Below, piece after piece: positions 1 through 8,783 of a DNA stretch of 46,947 nucleotides. Location of the stretch: positions 1-46,947 of the forward strand of contig CAJXQM010000021.1 in assembly GCA_913058145.1 (NCBI GenBank), in the 5' to 3' direction. Source of the DNA: an uncultured Colwellia sp. (GTDB lineage Bacteria > Pseudomonadota > Gammaproteobacteria > Enterobacterales > Alteromonadaceae). The notes below the pieces were generated by a model. It ran no database searches. It was not told the origin of the DNA and was given only the letters and a program-made list of their open reading frames with translations. Made by a program: the position numbers and the translations under genes. Positions within the stretch are counted from its first letter, which is position 1, and every line of letters starts with the position of its first letter.

Positions 1-13
1 AGCGGTAAACACT

Positions 14-45
14 CCGTTCATCCTGAGCGCGAAGCAGTCGAAGGA
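14..45. repeat. Intergenic palindromic repeat, single unit
   Basis: One unit of the window's repeat family: CCGTTCATCCTGAGC followed by GTCGAAGGA, here with the variant GCGAAGCA between the halves. The same core occurs near 8363-8457, 20214-20316, 22693-22919 and 33690-33894, always between genes. It lies about 60 bases upstream of pepD. Such TCCTGAGC/GTCGAAGGA units are common extragenic repeats in marine gammaproteobacteria; their function is unknown. Confidence 0.7.
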
Positions 46-105
46 AGGGCAAGCGATGGATGATCCGAATTAACCCATAGCAAACAATATTATTCCGGAA
101 AACAC

Positions 106-1581
106 ATGAGCACATTATCACATCTTAAGCCAGCGAATTTGTGGCAATTATTTGAAAAAATTTGCAGCATTCCTCACCCATCTAAGCATGAGCAGAAAAT
201 ATCTCTATGGATCCAATCTTGGGCAAAGGAGCTTGGTTTATCCATCAAAGAAGATGCTATTGGTAACTTATTTATCAAAAAATCAGCAACTCAAGGAATG
301 GAAGATTGCCAAGGTATTATTTTACAAGCGCATATGGACATGGTTCCACAAAAAAATAACGATACTGAACACAACTTTAAAACTGACCCTATTCGCCCTT
401 ATATTATCAACGAAATTGATGGCGACTGGGTAACCGCTGATGGCACAACCTTAGGTGCAGACAACGGTATTGGTTTAGCCTCGGCTTTAGCTGTCTTAGC
501 AAGTAATGATATTCCCCATGGGCCAATTGAAGTGTTGGTTACTATCGATGAAGAAGCGGGTATGAGTGGCGCATTTGGCTTAGAAGCAGGATGGCTCGAC
601 GGTGATATTTTAATTAATACCGACTCGGAGCAAGAAGGTGAAGTTTATATGGGTTGTGCTGGCGGCATTGACGGCTCCGCTAGTTTCGAATTAGCATTTG
701 AAGACGCTCCTCATAATTATCAAGCCTTTAATTTATCACTCTCTGGATTAAAAGGTGGCCACTCCGGTGTTGATATTCACACCGGACGCGCCAACGCGAA
801 CAAGTTATTAGTACGTTTTTTGCTTGATGCCAGTAATCAGTTTGATATTCGCTTAACCGAGCTTAACGGTGGTAGCCTGCGTAATGCTATTCCACGTGAA
901 TCCAATGCTAGCTTTATTATCGCTAAAGACCAAATAGAACCATTAAAAACTGAATTAGCACACTATCTATCGACCATCAAAGCTAACTTAAGTGCCATTG
1001 AAACTACTATTGATATGCTATTAATTTCCCCAGAAGACTTTGCACAGTGTTGGAGTCGCGTAACACAAAGTAATATTTTACGTGCACTAAATGCTTGTCC
1101 TAATGGTGTTATTCGCATGAGTGATGATATCGACGGCATAGTAGAAAGCTCATTAAATCTTGGTGTTATTCACACCCGTGGAAAAAAGCTCAATGCCTTA
1201 GTACTTATTCGTAGCTTACATGATGATGGTCGTTTAGAAACCCAACGCACCGTTCAGTCTGTATTTGAATTAGCTGGCGCTAATATAGAATTTAGTGGCG
1301 CATATCCCGGTTGGAAACCAGATACTGACTCCGCCATAATGAAAATGGTACGTAATACCTATCAAGAACTATTTGGTAAAATACCTGCCGTAATGGTTAT
1401 TCACGCGGGTTTAGAGTGTGGCTTATTCAAGACTGCTTACCCTCACTGGGATATGGTTTCAATTGGACCAACGATTAAGTTCCCCCATTCACCCGATGAA
1501 AAAATAGAAATAGCCACCGTGGCACAATATTGGAAATTACTGACGGCTGTATTAGCAAAAGCACCAAAAATAAACGACTGA
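106..1581 (+). CDS. pepD: Aminoacyl-histidine dipeptidase (cytosol non-specific dipeptidase), M20C family
   Basis: 491 residues, the normal PepD length. It is a zinc peptidase of the cytosol that splits dipeptides such as Xaa-His and so recycles peptides. The M20 signature is complete: HMD at 76-78 (metal ligand and catalytic Asp), D119 in TLGADNG, the EE pair at 149-150 in TIDEEAG, and D173 in NTDSEQEGE. The GLKGGHSGVDIH stretch near 213-224 belongs to the lid/dimerisation region, and a late FPHSPDE carries the last His ligand. The first 105 bases hold one extragenic repeat and no other gene. It is followed 82 bases later by the response regulator gene on the same strand. The call is firm. 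Confidence 0.95.
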   Translation: MSTLSHLKPANLWQLFEKICSIPHPSKHEQKISLWIQSWAKELGLSIKEDAIGNLFIKKSATQGMEDCQGIILQAHMDMVPQKNNDTEHNFKTDPIRPYIINEIDGDWVTADGTTLGADNGIGLASALAVLASNDIPHGPIEVLVTIDEEAGMSGAFGLEAGWLDGDILINTDSEQEGEVYMGCAGGIDGSASFELAFEDAPHNYQAFNLSLSGLKGGHSGVDIHTGRANANKLLVRFLLDASNQFDIRLTELNGGSLRNAIPRESNASFIIAKDQIEPLKTELAHYLSTIKANLSAIETTIDMLLISPEDFAQCWSRVTQSNILRALNACPNGVIRMSDDIDGIVESSLNLGVIHTRGKKLNALVLIRSLHDDGRLETQRTVQSVFELAGANIEFSGAYPGWKPDTDSAIMKMVRNTYQELFGKIPAVMVIHAGLECGLFKTAYPHWDMVSIGPTIKFPHSPDEKIEIATVAQYWKLLTAVLAKAPKIND

Positions 1582-1583
1582 AA

Positions 1584-1625
1584 TAACAGATAAAAAATAA
1601 GTATGATTGGTTATCTGCTATTATT
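1584..1625 (+). terminator. Possible weak terminator after pepD
   Basis: TAACAGATAA at 1584-1593 can pair with TTATCTGCTA at 1611-1620 (one mismatch, 17-base loop), followed by TTATT. The stem is short and the U tract interrupted, so read-through into the response regulator gene is quite possible. Confidence 0.3.
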
Positions 1626-1663
1626 CCGTTAGACTGACTAAATCACTAATGAGGAAATATTTT

Positions 1664-2323
1664 ATGATTCAGCCACAAAAAATAATAATTGCTGATGATC
1701 ACCCTTTATTTAGACAAGCACTATTAGGCACATTAAAACCCAAACTAAATTACATTTACTGGCTTGAGGCAGCAACAATCTCAGAACTTGAGCGACAACT
1801 ACAAGAAAATAGCGACAGTGACCTTTTATTACTAGATTTAAATATTCCTGGTGCTCATGGATTTAGTACGCTTATTTATGTACGTAACCACTTTCCTCAA
1901 ATTCCTGTGGTCGTTATTTCAGCACATGAGGATAATGTGACTATTAGCAAAGCGATGAAGTATGGGGCCGCTGGGTTTATTCCAAAATCGACGCCTGGTG
2001 ATGATATTTTTTCAGCTATCATGACCGTTTTGTCCGGTGAGATTTGGTTACCTACCTTATTTAAACACAGTAAAGAAGATCATGAAAATTGTGATATATC
2101 CTCACGTGTAGCGAGCTTAACTCAACAGCAATACCGTATATTAATGATGTTTGCCCAAGGTTTGCTCAATAAACAAATTGCTTATGATCTCCATGTTTCA
2201 GAAGCCACGATAAAAGCGCATGCTACCGCAATATTTCGGAAATTAGATGTACGAAACAGAACTCAAGCGGTTATCGCTATTGCTCAATTAGACTTATCCG
2301 AAGCAGGGTTTAAGTCAACGTAA
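1664..2323 (+). CDS. crbR: LuxR/NarL-family response regulator, CrbR-like (acetate switch)
   Basis: 219 residues from the ATG at 1664, preceded by GAGG at 1651-1654. An in-frame start at 1607 would add 19 residues but has no ribosome site, and the receiver domain begins at the chosen start. Receiver domain 5-125: acidic pair D11-D12, phospho-acceptor D58 in LLLLDLN, K108 in GFIPKST. LuxR-type HTH at about 150-210. CrbR pairs with the symporter-fused kinase CrbS and activates acetate-use genes (acs, symporters) in Vibrio and Pseudomonas. Here it converges on a crbS-like gene only 57 bases away, which supports the assignment. It is also likely to act on the symporter and porin genes further right. 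The family is sure; the CrbR name is an inference from the neighbour. Confidence 0.85.
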   Translation: MIQPQKIIIADDHPLFRQALLGTLKPKLNYIYWLEAATISELERQLQENSDSDLLLLDLNIPGAHGFSTLIYVRNHFPQIPVVVISAHEDNVTISKAMKYGAAGFIPKSTPGDDIFSAIMTVLSGEIWLPTLFKHSKEDHENCDISSRVASLTQQQYRILMMFAQGLLNKQIAYDLHVSEATIKAHATAIFRKLDVRNRTQAVIAIAQLDLSEAGFKST

Positions 2324-2328
2324 GTGTT

Positions 2329-2352
2329 GGGCGTAATTTATTACGCCCTTTT
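2329..2352 (+). terminator. Rho-independent terminator of the response regulator gene
   Basis: GGGCGTAAT and ATTACGCCC form a perfect inverted repeat (2329-2348) followed by TTTT. It lies 6 bases after the response regulator stop and separates it from the convergent kinase gene. Confidence 0.8.
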
Positions 2353-2379
2353 GAACTAAAGCCCAATCGTTAATCACCA

Positions 2380-5300
2380 CTAATAGCCATAATCATCTTG
2401 TAACTTCTTCGCTAACTTAGCACTCATCATCGCTCTAAGTGCTGCAGGCTTAACCAGCTTACGCATAAAACCAACATCGGCATTTTGTGCCTTATCCTCA
2501 ATGCCTTGCTCCGAAGTCGCCGTAATTAATATCGCCGGTATATAATGATGACTCTCTCGGCGCATATCCGCAATTAGGGTTAACCCATCAGCTTGATGAC
2601 CTGCTGGTAAGCCAGATTGATAGCCCAATTGATAATCAACTAATAAAATATCAATCTCATGTTGATGGTTAGCAAATTCTTGCAATGCTGTTTCACGTGA
2701 ATCAGCAGCAAAAATATTACATTCCCATGCCGACAGTAATTCAACCATACCACTTAATACATCGGGATCATTATCAATACACAACACCGTGATACCTTTT
2801 AAGCCCATGCTCATTGTCGGCATTACTGTTGTTGGTTTTATCATTAATTTAGTTGCTTTTTCTACCGAAATAGAAAATTTACACCCTTGGTTTTCTCTCG
2901 ACTGTAAACTTAATGAATGTCCTAATAACTGCACTAATGACTGAGTAATATTTAAACCTAAACCTAAGCCTCTACTTGAATGGCTAGTAACAGTGTCTAA
3001 TTGCGTAAATTGCTCAAAAACTAGCTCCTGTTTTTCTAAAGGAATCCCTGGACCATTATCTAATATTTGAATAAAAACATGCCCCTTAAACACCCGTGCA
3101 CCCAATAACACTTTACCGGGGCTAGCATAACGAAAGGCATTACCTACTAAGTTCTGAATAATTCGCCTTAATAAGTGTTGATCAGATTTAACCCAAAGCT
3201 TAGTTTTCACTAATTTAAATTCAACACCTTGATCGCCAGCCAAAGCAGAGAATTCTTGGTCTAAATCTTGAAACAAGTCATTTAAGGCAAAAGTTTTCAC
3301 AAGCGGTTTGATATTGCCACTTTCTAAACGCGAAATTTCAGATAAATCAGCTAATAAGTCATTTGCCGCTTTAAGGGATCTATCAATATTATCTACTTGC
3401 CTTTGTTGCTCCGGCAATAAACTGTGTTGCTCGGTTAATGCAGAAGTAAACAAACGAGCAGCTTCCAAAGGCTGCATTAAATCATGGCTACAGGCTTTTA
3501 AATATTGGCTTTTTTTAAGATGGGCTTGTTCCGCTTTCTCGTGGGCTGTCGCTAATGCTTCATTGGTTTTGGCTAACGTAAGTGTACGCTCATATACTCG
3601 CGTTTCTAAATCTAAATTCGCTTCTTTTAATACTTGCTCGGCTTGACGATACGCAGTGATATCCGAAAACAACATAACAAAACCACCATCAGGTAATGGA
3701 TTGCCTTCAATGCGAATAGTTTGCCCATTGGCTTGTTGTCTCTCTGAGCTATGAGGACTGCCTTGGCGCAAATATTCAAGACGTCTGTAGACTTGCTTAT
3801 CAATATCACCTACACCACAAAAACCGCATTTCACATTATGACGAATCAATGATTCGACAGGGCAACCCACATAAACAATTTCAGAAGGGTAATCAAATAA
3901 GTCTAAATATTTCTTATTCCATGCGACCAGTTTTAAATTTTCATCTACTATCGACATACCTTCACTGGCATTTTCTATCGCACTCTGTAATAAATTTTGT
4001 GAAAATTGCTGCTTTTGACTTGAAGCATCTTCAACCAATACCGCCAAGTCATCGAGGGCAAGATCTCTGCCATTTAGCGCTGAAGATAATACCAAACGTG
4101 CTGATGACGCACCCATGACCGTAGCTAAAGTGTTTTCAGTGTGTTGCAGTAAAAGTTGATTATAAATCACATTACCTAGTTGCGTTTTATCATTGGCTGA
4201 AAGAAATAAACTAAAACTCGACTTCGCCTTAAGCTCGCCAACAAAGCGAGAAGCTAACAGCTCTAATTCGCTCACATCAAGCTGACGTTTATTCTCTACT
4301 CTTGATAAGGCGGGTGATTGCCACTCTAAAAACAATGAGGCTTGTACTCTCTCTTGTACACTTTGTCGGCTTATCTGTGACAACGCCCACATCACAATGA
4401 TGTTGGCCGCTAAACTAAATAGGGTTGCCGTCGTTTTAGCGGGTAAAATACCTTCAGCAAAAGGCGACGCATACAAGCCAAACTGGGGTAAAAAGTTTAA
4501 ACTCAACCATAAAATAAAGCCCACTAATATGCCCGCATAAACGCCCATTAAACTAGCTCGTCGCCAATAAAAAGCCACCACTAAGGCAGGCGTAAGCTGT
4601 GCAAAAGCACCAAAAGCCACCTCACCTAATGACGATAACGTATCAGGAGAAGCCATCACAAACACACCGTATCCTGACATGATCACAAAGAATATCAAAA
4701 ACTTACGTATGTTTAATAAGCGTTTTCTAAAATTATCGTAATTACTTTGTGCTACCTTTTGTTTGCGATAAAGCATAGGAAAAACAATTTCATTACTGAG
4801 CATGGTACTTAACGCAATAGCCGAGATTATGACCATAGAACTGGCAGCTGACACCGCGCCAAGAAAAGTTAATAAGGTCAACCATGTCTGCCCTCCAATG
4901 CTGGGTAAAAACAAAACGTAGGCATCAGAAGGAACGGTATCACCTAAGAGTAATTGCCCCGCCAAGCCTAACGGCGCGGCAAAAAAAGCAAATAAAAGCA
5001 CATAAACAGGAAATATACGCCGACCTAACCAAGTGTCTTTTTGATCTTTCAGCTCAACTACCATCACTTGAAACTGTCTAGGTAACGATAAGAATGCCGC
5101 CATCACAATGACTAACATACCTAACATGGCACTAATATTTTCCACATTCATTTGCTGTTCAAATTTCAAACTTGCACTCGATTGCTCCCATATATCTAAG
5201 GGCGAGTCAAATAACGAAAAACAAACAAATAGCCCCACGGCAACAAAAGCAAAAAGTTTTACTAAAGATTCAAAGGCGATTGCCAACATCACTCCTGGAT

Positions 5301-5844
5301 GTCGCTCAGTGACATCAATATTTCGAATACCAAATAAAATGGTAAACATAACTAATACTAAACTGACCACCAAACCAATGTGCCAATGACTTAAGCTTTG
5401 ATCAATTTGTAACTGCTGAAAGGTATACACCATGGCTTTTAATTGCAAAGCTATATAGGGCATGGTGCCGACAAACGCAACAATAGTCACCATAATGGCA
5501 AGATTATGTGATTTACCAAAACGTGCTGCTAGCAAGTCAGCAATAGAGGTTAAGTTGAGTTTTAAACTCACGCGAATAATACGCTGAATAAATGGCCAAG
5601 CTAAAATAAATAAGAGTATTGGCCCAAGATAAATAGGAATATGTGATAGAAAATTAGTAGCTGCTTGCCCTGTTGTTCCTAAAAAACTCCATGAAGTACA
5701 GTAGACTCCTAGCGTTAACGCATAAATAATTCCTTGCGCTTTTTGCGCTAATTGATGCTTATATTTATCCCCTAAAAAGGCGATAAAGAACAACAGTCCA
5801 ATGTAAAGTAAACTGATACTGACTAATTGCCAATTGGGAAACAT
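2380..5844 (-). CDS. crbS: Hybrid sensor histidine kinase with sodium/solute symporter domain, CrbS-like
   Basis: 1154 residues. Residues 1 to about 490 form a multi-helix sodium/solute symporter (SSS) domain beginning FPNWQLVSISLLY. A PAS domain follows at about 625-735 and contains a Cys pair, KCGFCGVG. Then come a short coiled linker, the HisKA domain with phospho-acceptor His787 in ACSHDLMQPL, an HATPase domain (N box RRIIQNLVGNAFRYA, DNGPGIP, GLGLGLN) and a C-terminal receiver with D1070 in LLVDYQLG. This is the CrbS/MxtR architecture: an inner-membrane sensor that drives CrbR and the acetate switch, with the symporter domain thought to sense or move a substrate. The gene converges on its probable partner regulator. 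All catalytic motifs look intact. Its ligand cannot be read from sequence. Confidence 0.9.
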   Translation of the reverse strand: MFPNWQLVSISLLYIGLLFFIAFLGDKYKHQLAQKAQGIIYALTLGVYCTSWSFLGTTGQAATNFLSHIPIYLGPILLFILAWPFIQRIIRVSLKLNLTSIADLLAARFGKSHNLAIMVTIVAFVGTMPYIALQLKAMVYTFQQLQIDQSLSHWHIGLVVSLVLVMFTILFGIRNIDVTERHPGVMLAIAFESLVKLFAFVAVGLFVCFSLFDSPLDIWEQSSASLKFEQQMNVENISAMLGMLVIVMAAFLSLPRQFQVMVVELKDQKDTWLGRRIFPVYVLLFAFFAAPLGLAGQLLLGDTVPSDAYVLFLPSIGGQTWLTLLTFLGAVSAASSMVIISAIALSTMLSNEIVFPMLYRKQKVAQSNYDNFRKRLLNIRKFLIFFVIMSGYGVFVMASPDTLSSLGEVAFGAFAQLTPALVVAFYWRRASLMGVYAGILVGFILWLSLNFLPQFGLYASPFAEGILPAKTTATLFSLAANIIVMWALSQISRQSVQERVQASLFLEWQSPALSRVENKRQLDVSELELLASRFVGELKAKSSFSLFLSANDKTQLGNVIYNQLLLQHTENTLATVMGASSARLVLSSALNGRDLALDDLAVLVEDASSQKQQFSQNLLQSAIENASEGMSIVDENLKLVAWNKKYLDLFDYPSEIVYVGCPVESLIRHNVKCGFCGVGDIDKQVYRRLEYLRQGSPHSSERQQANGQTIRIEGNPLPDGGFVMLFSDITAYRQAEQVLKEANLDLETRVYERTLTLAKTNEALATAHEKAEQAHLKKSQYLKACSHDLMQPLEAARLFTSALTEQHSLLPEQQRQVDNIDRSLKAANDLLADLSEISRLESGNIKPLVKTFALNDLFQDLDQEFSALAGDQGVEFKLVKTKLWVKSDQHLLRRIIQNLVGNAFRYASPGKVLLGARVFKGHVFIQILDNGPGIPLEKQELVFEQFTQLDTVTSHSSRGLGLGLNITQSLVQLLGHSLSLQSRENQGCKFSISVEKATKLMIKPTTVMPTMSMGLKGITVLCIDNDPDVLSGMVELLSAWECNIFAADSRETALQEFANHQHEIDILLVDYQLGYQSGLPAGHQADGLTLIADMRRESHHYIPAILITATSEQGIEDKAQNADVGFMRKLVKPAALRAMMSAKLAKKLQDDYGY

Positions 5845-5995
5845 AGTGACTCTCTATCATTGTCATTCTGAACCAGATCAGAACCTAAAACTGCGTACTA
5901 AAGAATACCAATATATCTAACTAGTTACATCCTCATAAAGACGACTTTTAGCTATTTGTCGTCAAATAGTTGCGCAGCCATCTAAAAACTTTGCT
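5845..5995. other. Divergent intergenic region between crbS-like gene and thiamine riboswitch
   Basis: About 150 bases that must hold the promoter of the kinase gene (minus) and of the riboswitch-led thiamine operon (plus). A small inverted repeat GACGAC/GTCGTC sits at 5941-5964. No confident -35/-10 pair or operator was recognised, and no GACTAAAGT motif is present; the nearest match is TACTAAAG near 5895. Confidence 0.4.
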
Positions 5996-6152
5996 AAACT
6001 GCCATCGAAACCAAGGAGTGCGATTTTATTTTTGTAAAATAAAGTTCCAATCGCTGAGATGTTGATGATATCAACAAACCCTTTGAACCTGGACGGGAAT
6101 TAGTCAATAATTTAACAGTTATCGATTAATATAACCGGCGTAGGAATGGTTA
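5996..6152 (+). promoter_or_regulatory. TPP (THI-box) riboswitch with an enlarged L5 loop
   Basis: Conserved blocks occur in the right order: CAAGGAGTGCG (6012-6022), CGCTGAGAT (6052-6060), ACCCTTTGAACCTG (6078-6091) and ATAACCGGCGTAGGAA (6131-6146). GCGATT/AATCGC (6020-6025 with 6049-6054) forms P3. GTTGAT/ATCAAC (6061-6066 with 6070-6075) is the optional extra hairpin. An outer P1 can form between ..CCAT (ending 6005) and ATGG (6146-6149). Between ACCTG and CCGGCGTAGG, where a short loop is usual, there are about 35 extra bases that can fold on themselves. The first gene after it is a TonB receptor in a thiamine salvage operon, so TPP probably represses it. The exact ends are approximate. 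Confidence 0.88.
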
Positions 6153-6227
6153 GTGATCAAATCACAGTCTATTCAAGATAACCTCCCAGTGCCGGATCCC
6201 ATAGTATATTTTACTTATGAGATCTTT

Positions 6228-8348
6228 ATGAATTTTACCAAATCTACACTAACACTCGCTGTTTCTTCTGCATTAATTTGTAGTTTAAGCGCTACTGCCA
6301 ATGAAGAGCCAACAACAAAAGCTCCTATTGAAGTAATTACAGTTAGCAGTGACTTTCGTCAACAAAACTTATTGAAAACACCTGCATCATTATCGGTATT
6401 AACTGATATTGAAATAAAACAACGCAATGCTCAACATCTTGAAGAATTGATAGCGGCTAGCCCCAACGTTAATTTTGCTAGCGGCTCACAACGTGCCCGT
6501 TATTATCAAATTCGTGGTATTGGTGAACGTAGTCAATTTCAAGAGCCTATTAACCCTTCTGTGGGCATGATTATCGATGGAGTGGATTTTACCGGTATCG
6601 GTAGTATTGCCAATCTGTTTGATGTGCAACAAGCAGAAGTTTTTCGTGGACCACAGGGCACACGTTTTGGCGCAAATGCGTTAGCAGGACTAATAAATAT
6701 TACAACAAATACACCAACGGATGAATTTGAAGGTGCGATTAAACTAGATGCAGGTAACTATGACAGTTACGGCCTAGGGCTAGCGCTTTCAGGCCCAGCA
6801 ACAGACGCTGTGAATTATCGCCTAGCAGCTAATCAATATAAAAGTGATGGTTTTATTGATAATACCTATTTAGCTAAAGATAATACTAACAACCGTGATG
6901 AAACTATCCTCAGAGGCAAATTATCAATAGAAGCAAGTAACGATCTTACCATAGATTTAGCCGCTTTCTACTTTGATTTCGATAATGGTTATGATGCCTT
7001 TTCATTGGATAACACTCGCGAAACTCTTTCTGATCAACCGGGAGAAGATAGTCAAAAAACCTCTGCTTTTTCTGCTAACTTTATCTATCAAGGTTTTAAC
7101 GCCTTGACGTTAATAGCTCTGGTTAGTACTGCAGAGTCAGATCTTGCTTATGGCTATGATGAAGATTGGGCTTATACGGGCATTTCTGATCCGGCCAATA
7201 TTGAAAACCAAGATTATGCTTATTGGGAATATTCATCTCAAGATTATTATTTTCGCGATAAATCTATCCAAACGCTTGAGTTAAGGGCCTTATCAAACAA
7301 CAGTAGTAAATTATTCAATGGTTCAACCGATTGGGTTGTGGGTGTATATTTCAAACAAGATGATGAAGATTTACTTCGTCAATATACTTATTTAGACAAT
7401 GATTTCAATTCCACTTTTAACACGCAGTCAGTCGCTATTTATGGTCAGCTGGATACCCAACTAAACGCCCAGTGGTCATTGAGTACTGGGCTGCGCGTTG
7501 AACAACGTAGTGCTGATTATATTAATTCAGACGATTTTTTTGATAGCATTGATGATAAAATGATTGGTGGTAAGTTAGTACTCACGTACATGCAAAATGA
7601 AGACAGTTTTTGGTATGCCTCAATCAACCGTGGTTATAAAGCAGGTGGTTCAAATACCGATGGTAGCTTACCTAACGATTTACGTACCTTTGATCCCGAA
7701 TACGTAGTCAATTATGAGTTAGGTTACAAAGTCTCCTTATTTGATAATGCCGCCTTTATTCGCTCTGCTATTTTTTATATGGACAGAACCGACATGCAGG
7801 TTAAAAGCTCACAAACTATTACGCGTGGAGTTGGTAATTCTGAATTCATAGATTATTTGGGTAATGCAGCTACAGGTTCGAATAAAGGTATTGAAATAGA
7901 AGCTAATTGGCAGACTAACGATTTATTAGAATTTTACGGTTCGGTCGGTTTATTAGATACTGAGTTTAATAATTTCATTAATGCTCAAGGCGTTTCTTTA
8001 AGTGGTCGTGAGCAAGCCCATGCCCCAAATTATCAATTTAACTTAGGTATGAACATAACGCCTAACAACCATTGGTTAATCAATGTTTCTGTTAACGGTA
8101 AAGATGAATACTATTTTTCCGATAGTCACAATGAAAAATCAGAGTCCGTTACTTTACTCAATGCCTCTGTCAGTTACTTAATTGATAATTACCAAGTTAA
8201 AATTTGGGCGCGTAACCTAACAGATAAAGACTATGCTAACCGTGGTTTTTATTTTGGTAACGATCCAAAAGATGGTTATACTGCTAAACAATATACCCAG
8301 TTAGCTGAGCCGCTTGTCTTTGGTGCTTCGTTAGATTATCAATTCTAA
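6228..8348 (+). CDS. TonB-dependent outer-membrane receptor, probably for thiamine
   Basis: 706 residues from the ATG at 6228. The start was chosen because it opens a clean signal peptide (MNFTKSTLTLAVSSALIC.., cleavage likely after SATA at 24). A GTG at 6153 would add 25 residues but lies in the closing riboswitch helix. Plug domain about 35-155, with the typical PASLSVLTDIEIKQRNA and QIRGIGERSQ stretches. The rest is the 22-strand beta barrel, ending in LDYQF with a terminal Phe for BAM insertion. The TPP riboswitch upstream and the PnuT/kinase genes downstream point to uptake of thiamine or a precursor across the outer membrane, energised by TonB. Receptors of this kind linked to THI elements were predicted in gammaproteobacteria by comparative genomics. 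The family is certain; the substrate is inferred. Confidence 0.88.
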   Translation: MNFTKSTLTLAVSSALICSLSATANEEPTTKAPIEVITVSSDFRQQNLLKTPASLSVLTDIEIKQRNAQHLEELIAASPNVNFASGSQRARYYQIRGIGERSQFQEPINPSVGMIIDGVDFTGIGSIANLFDVQQAEVFRGPQGTRFGANALAGLINITTNTPTDEFEGAIKLDAGNYDSYGLGLALSGPATDAVNYRLAANQYKSDGFIDNTYLAKDNTNNRDETILRGKLSIEASNDLTIDLAAFYFDFDNGYDAFSLDNTRETLSDQPGEDSQKTSAFSANFIYQGFNALTLIALVSTAESDLAYGYDEDWAYTGISDPANIENQDYAYWEYSSQDYYFRDKSIQTLELRALSNNSSKLFNGSTDWVVGVYFKQDDEDLLRQYTYLDNDFNSTFNTQSVAIYGQLDTQLNAQWSLSTGLRVEQRSADYINSDDFFDSIDDKMIGGKLVLTYMQNEDSFWYASINRGYKAGGSNTDGSLPNDLRTFDPEYVVNYELGYKVSLFDNAAFIRSAIFYMDRTDMQVKSSQTITRGVGNSEFIDYLGNAATGSNKGIEIEANWQTNDLLEFYGSVGLLDTEFNNFINAQGVSLSGREQAHAPNYQFNLGMNITPNNHWLINVSVNGKDEYYFSDSHNEKSESVTLLNASVSYLIDNYQVKIWARNLTDKDYANRGFYFGNDPKDGYTAKQYTQLAEPLVFGASLDYQF

Positions 8349-8362
8349 GCTTTCAACCCTTT

Positions 8363-8457
8363 CCCTTCGACAAGCTCAGGATGAACGGCGAATTGCCCTG
8401 AGCTACCGTATGCCCTGAGCTACCGTATGCCCTGAGCTTGTCGAAGGGTCGAAGGGT
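8363..8457. repeat. Extragenic palindromic repeat cluster inside the thiamine operon
   Basis: A unit CCCTTCGACAAGCTCAGG..ATGAACGG (8363-8388) faces an inverted one, CCCTGAGCTTGTCGAAGGG, near 8430-8449. Between them are two partial copies GCCCTGAGCTACCGTAT. The two outer units can pair into a long hairpin. It lies between the receptor gene and the small thiamine-binding protein gene and could affect relative expression or mRNA stability. Confidence 0.75.
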
Positions 8458-8516
8458 CAATAGGCAAGTGGTAATAAAAACAAAGCGCTACCTCTTACTT
8501 AACAATTAGGAATTTT

Positions 8517-8783
8517 ATGAAAATATCAATCGAATTAAGTTTATACCCATTAGCCATGGATAATTTCAAAGATGAAATATGGACCTTTATTAAGCGCCTT
8601 CGTCAGGTTGATGGCTTAACCGTTGTCACTAATGGTATGAGCACACAAGTGTTTGGTGATTATGATCTAGCCGTAAGCAATGTAATGCACGAGATTAAAC
8701 AGGTTCACAGTACAACAAGTGCAGCCGTATTTGTTTGCAAATTTATTAATGGTGATCGTTCACAAGTAGAAGCAGAAAGTTAG
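8517..8783 (+). CDS. Small thiamine/HMP-binding protein (YkoF-like / MTH1187-type fold)
   Basis: 88 residues with an AGG ribosome site at 8508-8510. The sequence opens MKISIELSLYPL and has the ferredoxin-like pattern of the YkoF/MTH1187 family: strand, helix (DNFKDEIWTFIKRLRQ), strand (LTVVTNGMSTQVFGD), helix, strand (AAVFVCKFI). YkoF domains bind thiamine and its pyrimidine moiety. No signal peptide is visible, so it is cytosolic. It sits between a riboswitch-linked receptor and a PnuT permease, and its stop overlaps the next start by one base (TAGTG), so it is translationally coupled. It may buffer or deliver thiamine to the kinase, but this is a guess from context. Family assignment is by pattern only. 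Confidence 0.75.
   Translation: MKISIELSLYPLAMDNFKDEIWTFIKRLRQVDGLTVVTNGMSTQVFGDYDLAVSNVMHEIKQVHSTTSAAVFVCKFINGDRSQVEAES

Noticed and set aside
3308-5389. Several plus-strand open frames inside the hybrid kinase gene
   Set aside because: Opposite-strand shadows of a clearly coding gene, with no recognisable protein features.
6153-6227. Upstream GTG start for the TonB receptor
   Set aside because: It lies at the closing helix of the TPP riboswitch and would bury the signal peptide behind 25 residues.
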